Shown here: piece after piece, positions 16,762 to 25,798 of the stretch
How the letters are laid out: every line of letters starts with the position of its first letter
How positions within the stretch are numbered: the stretch's first letter is position 1
Made by a program: the position numbers and the translations under genes
The notes under the pieces: generated by a model
What the model was told of the DNA's origin: nothing
The model's input: the letters and a program-made list of their open reading frames with translations, nothing else
Database searches by the model: none
From: Caulobacteraceae bacterium
Lineage (GTDB): Bacteria; Pseudomonadota; Alphaproteobacteria; Caulobacterales; Aquidulcibacteraceae
Reading direction: 5' to 3'
DNA length: 64,000 nt
Assembly (NCBI GenBank): GCA_016703335.1
Contig: JADJCG010000011.1
Location: 78,712 to 142,711, forward strand

Positions 16762-16997
16762 GAGACGCTCTCCAACCTGAGGCGAAAGGCGATCATGCGC
16801 GCGGCGCACGCCGCGCCCGGGTCGCGCGCGTCCCGCAACGCAGAGATAAGACCAGCCCACGCCTCCTCGTCGGCCTCCGAGATGAAGTCGGAGACTGCGA
16901 TGCGAAGGAATTGTGCGGGGCTTTCCTCGCGGCGAGCTGCTTCCTCGTCCAGACGCTTCGCCGTGTTCGGGTCCGAGGCTCCAAGCCAGGCGCTCAA
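16758..16997 (-). CDS. Small conserved protein of the nar operon
   Basis: 79 residues from a TTG start: an acidic, helical protein (NTAKRLDEEAARREESPAQFLRIAVSDFISEADEEAWAGLISALRDA). The true start may be the ATG at 17041: reading MLGDVISLGANPARN and restoring one base near 16998 joins this frame without a break. The 3' end overlaps the hemerythrin start by 4 bases. Function unknown; it belongs to the nar operon by position. Confidence 0.6.
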   Translation of the reverse strand: MSAWLGASDPNTAKRLDEEAARREESPAQFLRIAVSDFISEADEEAWAGLISALRDARDPGAACAARMIAFRLRLESVS

Positions 16998-17048
16998 TTG
17001 CGCGCTGGATTGGCGCCCAGCGAGATAACGTCGCCGAGCATGAGTCTC

Positions 17049-17930
17049 TCATGGCGCGGCTCTTGCGCCCAACGACAGTCCCTCGATCAGCGCGTTCGCG
17101 GCCAGCCGTTCGACGTAGCGTGCGGAAGCGGCGATCGTCGAGCGCGCGCGCAAGGACGCACGAATGTGTTCCGCCACCGCGTCAAATGCCAGGACCCGGG
17201 CCGGCGCGTGACGATCAGCCGCACAACATGCCAGCCATGGCGCGTCCTGAGCGGCGCTGGGGCCAAGTGGCCGGGCTTCAGCTGCGCCAAGGCGTCTTCG
17301 ATCGAAGGCGCCAAATCCCCGCGTACGAATTGTCCAAGAGCGCCCCCTTCGGCCGCGCTTGAGCATGCGGAGTGCGCCCGGGCGCACTTCGCGAAGTCTG
17401 CGCCGGCCTCGAGCTCAACGATTGCAGCGCGCGCGCGCCGGTGAGCTTCTACCCAAGCTTCGGCGCCGGGCGCCGAGGGTTCAAAGAGAATGTGCGACGC
17501 CTCGAAGATTTCGGGCGCGGCGAACTTCGCCTTGGATGTCTCGTAGACACGGCGGCATTCGGCTTCGGTTGGCTCATCCCCGGCGCCTCACACTGCAGCA
17601 CCTGCCGGACCAGCGCCTCTTCGGGCGTCTCCTCCCCTGCCGCGGTCGTCACATCCGGATCGGGCTGAGGTTCAGCGCCTCGGCGCGGCGCAGCAAAAGA
17701 TGGCGGATGACCAGCGCTCGGGCCGCGGCGGCCCGCGCTTCCGCGGCTGAGCCGGCGCCATGATTTTGTGCTTCCGCGGCGATTTCGGCTTCTGGGATCA
17801 AGACGCCATCCACAAAAATGGGAGGCGCGCCCTTCTCACGCTGGGCCGCGGGCGCTGGGCCGTGGCCGCAACCAGAGAAGGCCTCTTGCGACGCGCCCTC
17901 GGCGGCACTCTGGATAAGGGTGTGCTTCAT
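17049..17930 (-). CDS. PpiC-type peptidyl-prolyl isomerase of the nar operon, frameshifted
   Basis: Parvulin-like isomerase commonly encoded in narGHJI operons, where it probably helps fold a component. The product is pieced together from four segments: MKHTLIQSAAEG...ALNLSP, DPDVTTAAGEETPEEALVRQ, DEPTEAECRRVYETSKAKF...IFEASHILFEP and RVLAFDAVAEHIRAS...GARAAP. The three joins (about 17662, 17578-17581 and 17198-17204) each need one added base, the first two at C/G homopolymers. The parvulin core (ASHILFEP, GALGQFVRGDLAPSIEDALAQLKPG, HGWHVVRL) is clear. No export signal is obvious. Confidence 0.72.
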
Positions 17931-18632
17931 TTGCTGCTTCCTGCCGCCAGGCGCTTCGAACGTACGATTTGCCACCCGCGGCGATTGAGATACCAGATCG
18001 GCGCTGACAGCATGTGAACGAGGCGCGTGAACGGAAAGACGAGAAGAATTGTGAGACCTAATGTGAGGTGCGCCTTGAATATCCAGTGCGCGTCGGCCAC
18101 GTAGTCTGCCGCGCCGGCGCGGAACGTGAAGATGCCCTGCGCCCAGTACATGAACTTAATCATCTCCCCCCCGTCACGGTGCTCCAACGAGATCGGGATG
18201 GTGGCGAGGCCGAGGCAGAGTTGCGCCAACAGCAGCGCAAGTATCGCCGTGTCGCCAAAGCTCGATGTTGAGCGAATACGCGCGTCGAAAAACGCGCCGA
18301 TGCAGAAGCAAGAGACCACCAACGAGGCACATCGCACCGGCAACGCCTCCTGCCACGATGGCGAGCATCTGCTTTGCGCTGTGGGTCACCCCAAGCGCAT
18401 CCCACACCACAATCGGTGTCAGCAGACCGATAAAGTGGCCGGCGAAGATCGCGAGGATGCCCACATGGAAAAGGATGGAGCCCAGCACGAGCTGCTTTCG
18501 GCGCAGCAATTGCGATGATCCCGTGCGCCACGTGTACTGTTCCCGGTCGAAACGCAGCACTGAGCCGAGCGCGAGCACTGCTAGCGCTATGTATGGGTAG
18601 AACCCGAACAGTACCTGATTGAGCCAATCCAT
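17927..18632 (-). CDS. narI: Respiratory nitrate reductase gamma subunit, frameshifted
   Basis: Cytochrome b subunit that anchors NarGH and oxidises quinol. The product is about 235 residues and has five membrane helices. The conserved start MDWLNQVLFGFYPYIALAVL and the heme-ligand histidines (ILFHVGILAIFAGH; ADAHWIFKAHLTLGL) are present. One extra T in a TTTTT run at 18288-18292 breaks the frame. Removing it joins LLLLHRRVF to DARIRSTSSFGDTAIL. The gene is separated from narJ by a porin gene, which is unusual for narGHJI. Confidence 0.92.
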
Positions 18633-18641
18633 GATGCGCCC

Positions 18642-19860
18642 TCAGAGCCGATATTCGACCGCGAACCAAATCTTGGTGCGGTCTGCAAAACGAGGATCCT
18701 CGCCCTCGAACATTGCCGCCTTGGCCTCAAGCGAGACACGTTCGTTGAGGGAGAACCGAACCGAAGCATTCAGTTCGGAACCAAAGTCGGCGCTGCCGCC
18801 GTCGTCGGCGAAATCATGTGCAACGACGGTGAAGACGACAGGCTGCTGCGCCGGCCAGGGGCGCGTCGAATACGAGACCCCGGCGTAGAGGTCACGAACG
18901 CCGTCAGGCGGCGTCGCTAGAAATACATCAGCCCACCCTTGAAAGGCGTGCAGCGTCGCCAACGGCGTGGAGAAGCCGCGAACACCATCGCCTTCAAGGC
19001 GTTCGCCGCCGACGGTCACGGTCCATCGGTCGTGACGTACAGCGAGTTCGCCGTGCTGGTAGCCAAGGTCAAAGCCGGCGCTGTTGCCGCGATAATCGCT
19101 CTGCGCCGCAGCCTCCAGAGTCAGGCGCGGATGAAACGAACCCGCTTGCCACTCATTCGACCACCGCAGCCCGTAAGTCTGGCTCGATTGCGCCGGAGCA
19201 CTATGAAAGTCGAGCAAAAGGCCATAGGCGCTGAGGCGTCCGACCGGCAGATCGAGATCGGCCTGCAATACGTGCGAATCGCTATCCCACTCACCTTGCG
19301 CGCTGTCGTCGCCAAAGATCCGACGCACATTGTCGATGAAGACGTAGGTGAAGGCGGCGTGCTCAAACGGCCGCGCTTCAATTCGGAGTGCGTCGAACGT
19401 CTGCTCGTTCTGGCGAAACCCGACATTGCCGATGAAGCGCGCATTGTTGAGGATGATGCGCTGGCGACCCGCAACAATACGCCGGCCCTGGGCGCCGGCC
19501 CACGTGACTTGCAGCCGATTGAGCTCGAACGCTTCGGGATCTGGCACGGTGGCAAATGCTGTATTGCCGTTTACCGTGTCGTTGAAGTCATCCGTCAGCT
19601 GGGCCACGCCCTCGAACTCAGCGAGGAACTTGAAGCCATTGAACGCGCGGGTTTCGTAACCCAGGCGGGTGCGAAGAGTCAGCGCGTCGGCGTCATTGAG
19701 CCCATCTTGCGAAACGCTCTCGTAGCGCAGGCGGGTATCAACGATCCAATCGCCCGCGGCCTGCGTTTGCGCTGAGGCCGATAAGGGCGCCTGCCCAACA
19801 TGCGCCGAAGGCGCCCAGCGCAATCGTGAGCACACGCAACGGCTGTTGCACTGCGTTCAT
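18642..19860 (-). CDS. Alginate-export-type outer-membrane porin inside the nar operon, frameshifted
   Basis: A beta-barrel protein of about 405 residues of the alginate_exp type. Alternating amphipathic strands such as LTLRTRLGYETRAFNGFKFLAEFEG, FELNRLQVTWAG and the terminal TKIWFAVEYRL end in an aromatic residue plus Leu, as expected for barrel insertion. A signal peptide starts at 19860 (MNAVQQPLRVLTIALGAFGA) but is joined to the mature part (AQTQAAGDWIVDTRLRYES) only by a one-base shift near 19780-19800. It overlaps narJ. Solute unknown; nitrate/nitrite passage is a reasonable guess. Confidence 0.8.
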
Positions 19861-20535
19861 TGAGTGGTTCCCCCATGCGTGCGACGGCCGCGGCGGCCTT
19901 TGGGGCAGCCGACTTGATCCTGGACCAAATGTCACCTGCTCTTCCGCCCAGGCCCTATCGAGCGCTTCGAGATCATCGGGATCGTCGTCCGGTTCCTGCA
20001 GCAAGGCGTTGAGCGCTTCGGCGTTTCGCTTCGTTTCGACCAGAGCCACTAAGATGTCGAACACGCGGGCGTACGGCGACCGACGCTTTTTTAAGCGCTC
20101 TCGCAACGCTTCCAGAACGTGGGCGGCTTCACCTAGCAGCGCCGCCGCTTCGTCCGTCGGCAGCATCGACAGAAACTCAAGAAATACCGGGAGGTGATCC
20201 GGCAGCTCCTTTGCGGTCAGCTCAAGACCGCGTGACGAATAGAGCTTCAACAACTCGACCATGGCCTGGCCACGGTCGCGGCTCTCACCGTGGACGTGCT
20301 CGTAAAGTTGCAGCGACAAGGAGCGCGTGCGGTCGAACAGATCAACGTAACGCGCTTGCGCCCCGTAGAGATCTTGTCCGGAGAGCTCGAATGCCAAAGA
20401 GCTCAAGCGCCGCACTAAGCCCGCAGGCGCCAATCGCTCGCCGTGGAGCGCCTCGACTGCGGCCGGCACCAGCGCCGACGTTTCCGCAGTGGGATAGCTC
20501 AACAGCACCGAGAGCGCGCGATAGGTTTGCGCCAT
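19857..20535 (-). CDS. narJ: Nitrate reductase assembly chaperone, frameshifted near its end
   Basis: About 225 residues. NarJ delivers molybdopterin cofactor to NarG and holds apo-NarGH off the membrane. The first 205 residues are clean (MAQTYRALSVLLSYPTAETSAL, YVDLFDRTRSLSLQLYEHVHGESRDRGQAM, DHLPVFLEFL). The final 70 bases contain one to three single-base shifts (near 19920 and in the GGGGG run at about 19870). The expected end ...GCPKAAAAVARMGG would then stop at 19857, overlapping the porin ATG. I chose ATG 20535 over the upstream TTG. Confidence 0.9.
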
Positions 20536-20537
20536 GG

Positions 20538-22058
20538 TCAAATCTCCATCGGGTTCTTGGCGCGGCTGTTTTTGGTCTTGCCAAACAAGCCCAACTCAGT
20601 GCGTCCGCCGGACGCTTCATTGCCGAAACTAAAGCCGCAGGCGCCGCGAATGCCCAAAGCGTCCTCGGCGCCCTCGCGATGCGAAGTCGGGATCACGAAG
20701 CGATCTTCATAGTTCGCGATCGCCATGATTTGGTACATCTCCTCGATCTGCGCCGCAGCTAAGCCGACGCGCTCCGCCACCGCATGATCGATCACGCCGT
20801 CAATTGACTTCGAGCGCATGAACGAGCGCATCGCCAGCATTCGCTCGAGTGCGGTAATGATTGGCGTCTCCTCACCTGCCGTGAGCATGTTGGCCAGATA
20901 TTTCACCGGTATCCGCAACGAGCGCACATCCGGCATGACGCCATCGTGTTCGATCGCGCCCATCGAGGCCGCCGACTGGATTGGCGACAGCGGCGGGACG
21001 TACCAGACCATAGGCAGCGTGCGATATTCCGGATGAAGCGGAAACGCGACCCTCCACTCCATCGCCATTTTGTAGACCGGGCTTCTCCGCGCCGCTTCGA
21101 TCCACGCTTCCGGCACGCCGTCAGCACGCGCTTGCGCAATCACCGCCGGATCGCTCGGGTCAAGAAAGACCTTGAGCTGCGCCTCGTAGAGATCCTTTTC
21201 ATCGACGCTTGCGGCTTCCTCGATGCGGTCCGCGTCGTAGAGGATGACCCCCAGATAGCGGATGCGCCCAACGCAGGTTTCAGAGCAAACCGTAGGCTGT
21301 CCTGCCTCGATGCGTGGATAGCAGAACGTGCATTTCTCGGATTTTCCGCTCGACCAATTGTAGTAGATTTTCTTGTAGGGACACGCCGACACGCACATGC
21401 GCCAGCCCCGGCATTTGTCCTGATCGATCAGGACGATGCCGTCTTCCTCGCGCTTGTAGATCGCCCCCGACGGGCACGCCGCAACGCACGACGGATTGAG
21501 GCAGTGCTCGCACAAGCGCGGCAGGTACATCATGAAGGTGTTCTCAAACTGGCCGTAGATGTCCTTTTGCACGTTCTCGAAATTTGCGTCCTTCGAACGC
21601 TTGGAGAATTCGCCGCCCAGAATCTCTTCCCAGTTGGGGCCTCTCTCGATCTTCTCCATGCGCTCACCGGTGATCTTCGAACGCGGACGCGCTGTCGGAA
21701 ACGCCTGCATCTCCGGGGCGGTTTGCAGGTGCGCGTAGTCGAAATCGAACGGCTCGTAATAATCGTCGATCTCGGGAAGATCGGGGTTGGCAAAAATCTT
21801 GGCGAGGATGCGCCACTTCGGGCCCATGCGCGGCTCAAGCTTGCCGCTCTTGGTGCGCATCCAGCCGCCGTTCCAGCGCTTTTGATTTTCCCAATCGCGC
21901 GGATAGCCAACGCCCGGCTTTGTCTCGACGTTGTTGAACCAAGCGTATTCGACGCCCTCGCGATTGGTCCAAACGTTCTTGCAAGTCACCGAGCAGGTGT
22001 GACACCCGATGCATTTATCGAGGTTCAGCACCATGCCGATCTGAGCGCGCACCTTCAT
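20538..22058 (-). CDS. narH: Respiratory nitrate reductase beta subunit
   Basis: 506 residues, intact. It carries the electron-transfer iron-sulfur clusters between NarI and NarG, in the cytoplasm. Cysteine groups are visible in DKCIGCHTCSVTCKNVW, LCEHCLNPSCVAACPSGAIY, DKCRGWRMCVSACPYKK and CTFCYPRIEAGQPTVCSETCVG. The Trp in CRGWRMC marks the site that becomes a 3Fe-4S cluster in this family. It overlaps narG by 4 bases and narJ follows immediately. Length matches family norm. Confidence 0.97.
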   Translation of the reverse strand: MKVRAQIGMVLNLDKCIGCHTCSVTCKNVWTNREGVEYAWFNNVETKPGVGYPRDWENQKRWNGGWMRTKSGKLEPRMGPKWRILAKIFANPDLPEIDDYYEPFDFDYAHLQTAPEMQAFPTARPRSKITGERMEKIERGPNWEEILGGEFSKRSKDANFENVQKDIYGQFENTFMMYLPRLCEHCLNPSCVAACPSGAIYKREEDGIVLIDQDKCRGWRMCVSACPYKKIYYNWSSGKSEKCTFCYPRIEAGQPTVCSETCVGRIRYLGVILYDADRIEEAASVDEKDLYEAQLKVFLDPSDPAVIAQARADGVPEAWIEAARRSPVYKMAMEWRVAFPLHPEYRTLPMVWYVPPLSPIQSAASMGAIEHDGVMPDVRSLRIPVKYLANMLTAGEETPIITALERMLAMRSFMRSKSIDGVIDHAVAERVGLAAAQIEEMYQIMAIANYEDRFVIPTSHREGAEDALGIRGACGFSFGNEASGGRTELGLFGKTKNSRAKNPMEI

Positions 22059-25000
22059 CGGCTGGCCTCCACTTCAGCAAGCGGTTTGTCGAGCCAGTCG
22101 ACCTTGTCCATCTTGCGCACGATGACGAACTCGTCGCGGTTTGAACCGACCGTGCCGTAATAGTTGAAGCCATAGGCGAGCTGGGCGTAGCCGCCGATCA
22201 TGTGCGTCGGCTTCAGCACGGTGCGCGTCACCGAATTGTGGATGCCGCCGCGATGCCCGGTCATCTCGAGCCGGGCGTGTTCACAATCTTCTCCTGCGCG
22301 TGATACATGAAGGCGGTGCCTTCACGAATGCGCTGAGAGACCACGGCGCGCGCGGTCAGCGCGCCGTTTGAGTTGAACGCCTCGATCCAATCATTGTCCT
22401 TGATGCCGGCTCGGCCAGCATCCTTCTCCGAAAGCCACACCACAGGGCCGCCGCGATTGAGCGTCAGCATCAGCAGATTGTCGGAATAAGTAGAGTGAAT
22501 GCCCCACTTTTGGTGCGGCGTGATGAAGTTGAGCGTAATTTCTTTTTCGCCGTTCGAGCGGAACTTGTGCATCAATCCCGTGGTCTTGAGATCAATCGGC
22601 GGCTTGTAGACGCACAGCGCCTCGCCGAACGCCCGCATCCAAAGATGATCTTGATAGAGCTGTTGGCGCCCCGTCAGCGTGCGCCACGGGATGAGTTCAT
22701 GCACGTTGGTGTAGCCGGCGTTGTAGCAGACCTTCTCGCTCTCAATGCCCGACCAGATCGGCGAGGAGATGATCTTGCGCGGCTGCGCCACGACATCGCG
22801 GAAACGAATCTTCTCGTCTTCCTTCGGCAAGGCCAAATGCGCGTGTTCGCGCCCAGTTTGTTTTTCCAGCGACTGCCATGATTTGACGGCAACCTCGCCG
22901 TTTGTCTCCGGCGCGAGCATGAGAATGGTCTCACAAGCGTCGATGTCGGTTTCAATCTTCGCCAGGCCCTGTGTCGGTCCATCGAGCACTTCGCCATTGA
23001 GCGCCTTCAAATGCGCGATTTCATGATCGGTGTTCCAGCCCAGACCTTTGCCGCCATTGCCGACCTTGCGCATCAATGGGCCGAGCGAGGTGAAGCGGCG
23101 ATAGACGTTCGGGTAGTCGCGCTCGATCACTGTGATCTGCGGGCCAGTTTTTCCAGGGACCAGCGCGCAGTCACCCTTCCACCAATCCTCTACGTCAAAC
23201 GGCTGGGCCATTTCGCCAGCGCTGTCGTGCTGGATCGGCGTTAGCACCAACGTCCTTCTCAACGCCCAAGATTTCGGGGCAAACTTCCGAGAACGATTTT
23301 GCAATGGCCTTGAAGATTTCCCAGTCTGACTTGCACTCCCAAACAGGATCCACCGCCGCGGTCAGCGGGTGGATGAACGGGTGCATGTCCGAGGTGTTGA
23401 GATCGTTCTTCTCATACCAAGTCGCTGTGGGCAGAATGACGTCGGAATAGACCGCGGTTGTGGACATACGAAAGTCGATCGTGACAAGGAGATCGAGCTT
23501 TCCTTCTGGCGCTTCGTCGCGCCACTTCACGTCCACGGGCTTGCGTCGGCCGGTAGAACCCAGATCTTTGCCGAGCACGCCGTTTGTCGTCCCAAGCAGA
23601 TGCTTCAAGAAATATTCGTGACCTTTGCCGGACGAACCCAGCAAATTCGAGCGCCACACAAACATGTTGCGCGGCCAATTGTCTGGATGATCTGGGTCCA
23701 TGCAGCTCATCTCAAGCCGCTTGGCGTTCAATTCGCGCACAACGTAGTCGCGCGGATCGATCCCCTCGCGTTCCGCGGCTTTCGCGACTTCGAGCGGATT
23801 GGTCTTGAGCGCCGGCGCCGATGGGAGCCAGCCCATGCGCTCGGCCTTGGCGTTGTAGTCGATGAAGGTCGCCCCCCAATCGCCATCGGTGCGGTGGGCG
23901 AAAGGATTTCTTTCACGTCCAGCGTTTCGTAACGCCATTGATCGGAATGCGCGTAGAAGAAGCTGGTAGAGTTCTGTTGACGCGGCGGACGCGCCCAATC
24001 GGTCGCAAACGCCAGCGGCGCCCAGCCGGTCTGAGGCCGCAACTTTTCCTGTCCAACATAGTGCGACCAGCCGCCACCAGATTGACCGATGCAGCCGCAC
24101 ATCGCGAGGAGGTTGATCACCCCGCGATAGTTCATGTCCATGTGATACCAATGGTTCATCGCCGCGCCGATGATCACCATCGACTTGCCGTTGGTCTTTT
24201 CCGCGTTGGTCGCAAAACCGCGCGCCACGGCGATGATCTGATTGCGCGGGACAGTCGTGACGGCCTCCGCCCAGGCCGGCGTATAGGGTTCAAGGTCATC
24301 GTAGCTGGACGGCATGTGCTCGCCGCCGAAGCCCTGATCCACACCATAGTTGGCGAGCATCAGATCGTAGACGGAGGCAACTAACGCCTCCCCGTCCTTC
24401 AACGTCATGCGTTTTGCAGGAATGCGACGCATCAGCGTGTCAGGGTGGTCGGTGGACGCAAACCCGTTCGAGGCGGTGTTGGCAAAGTAGGGAAACAAGA
24501 CCTCGGCGACTTCGTCGTGCGCGCCCTTGAGGCCAACGCGCAACTTCACCGGCGCGCCATCCGCCTTCTTCTCTTCCAGATTCCACTTGCCCTGTTCACC
24601 CCACCGGAACCCGATCGAGCCGGTCGGCACAACCGGCGCGCCAGTCGCTTCATCAATGCCGATGGTCTTCCAGTCGGGATTGTTGTCTTCGCCAGAGCGT
24701 CATCGAAAGTCCGAAGCGCGCAACAGGCGCTCGGGTACGTAGCGACCATCCTTCTTCACCAGCCGCACGAGCAACGGCATGTCGGTGTAGCGGCGCACGT
24801 AATCCTTGAAGTACGGGACTTCTCGGTCGCGATGGAATTCCGTCAACACGACATGGCCCAGGGCCATGGCGAGCGCAGCGTCGGTGCCCTGCTTCACCGA
24901 GATCCAGAGATCGGCGAACTTCGAGGCTTCTGAATAGTCCGGACAGATGACGACCGATTTGGCCCCTTTATAGCGAACCTCAGTATAGAAATGCGCATCC

Positions 25001-25785
25001 GGCGTGCGCGTTTGGGGAACGTTGGAGCCCCAGACCAGGATGAAGCCGGAATTGTACCAGTCGGCCGATTCCGGAACGTCGGTTTGTTCGCCCCAGGTCT
25101 GCGGACTTGCGGGCGGCAGATCGCAATACCAATCATAGAATGAGCCGCACGCGCCGCCCAAGAGCTGCAGATAGCGCGCGCCGGCGGCATAGGAGATCAT
25201 CGACATCGCCGGGATCGGCGAGAAGCCGAACACGCGATCGGGCCCATGCTTTTTGACCGTGTACGCGTTGGCCGCGCCGATCAGCTCCGTGACTTCATCC
25301 CAAGTCGAGCGCACCAGACCGCCGCCGCCCCGGATCGAGGTGTAGGATCTGCGCTGCTCCGGGTTCTCGACAATCGACGCCCACGCCTGAACCGGCGGCA
25401 TCGTCTTGCGCGCCGCGCGCCAAAGCTTTAGCAGCCGACCGCGCACGATCGGATACTTCACGCGGTTGCCGGAATAGAGATACCAGGAATAACTCGCGCC
25501 GCGCGCGCAGCCGCGCGGCTCATGGTTAGGTAAATCCGGCCGTGTTCGAGGATAATCTGTCTGCTGCGTCTCCCAGGTGACGATGCCGCCCTTGACGTAG
25601 ATCTTCCACGAACACGAGCCCGTGCAGTTCACGCCATGCGTTGAACGAACGATCTTGTCGTGCTGCCACCTGCGCCGGTAGGCTTCCTCCCAGGAACGAT
25701 CCTCGTCGTTCATGACGCCGTGGCCGCTCCGATAGAGCTCGGTCTTGCGGGTGAAGAAGGCCAGGCGGTCGAGTGTGTGGCTCAT
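22055..25785 (-). CDS. narG: Respiratory nitrate reductase alpha subunit, with several frameshifts
   Basis: Catalytic molybdo-bis-MGD subunit reducing nitrate to nitrite in the cytoplasm, about 1,240 residues after correction. The N-terminus has the [4Fe-4S] motif HGVNCTGSCSW with the fourth Cys in EPRGCARGASYSW. A stop at 24700 follows a paired one-base loss and gain (DFR-stop in place of DFDDALGED). Further single-base shifts lie near 23903, 23245 and 22262. All segments are colinear and otherwise conserved to the end (MTGHRGGIHNSVTRTVLKPTHMIGGYAQLAYG). Damage is more likely assembly error than decay. Confidence 0.95.
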
Positions 25786-25798
25786 GTGCGTTCAGGTC

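Noticed and set aside
20946..22160. 404-codon plus-strand open frame opposite narH/narG
   Set aside because: Antisense shadow; narH reads through with all cysteine motifs intact.
22055..25785. Calling narG a pseudogene
   Set aside because: All segments are conserved and colinear, and breaks are single-base like those elsewhere in the window; sequencing error is more likely.
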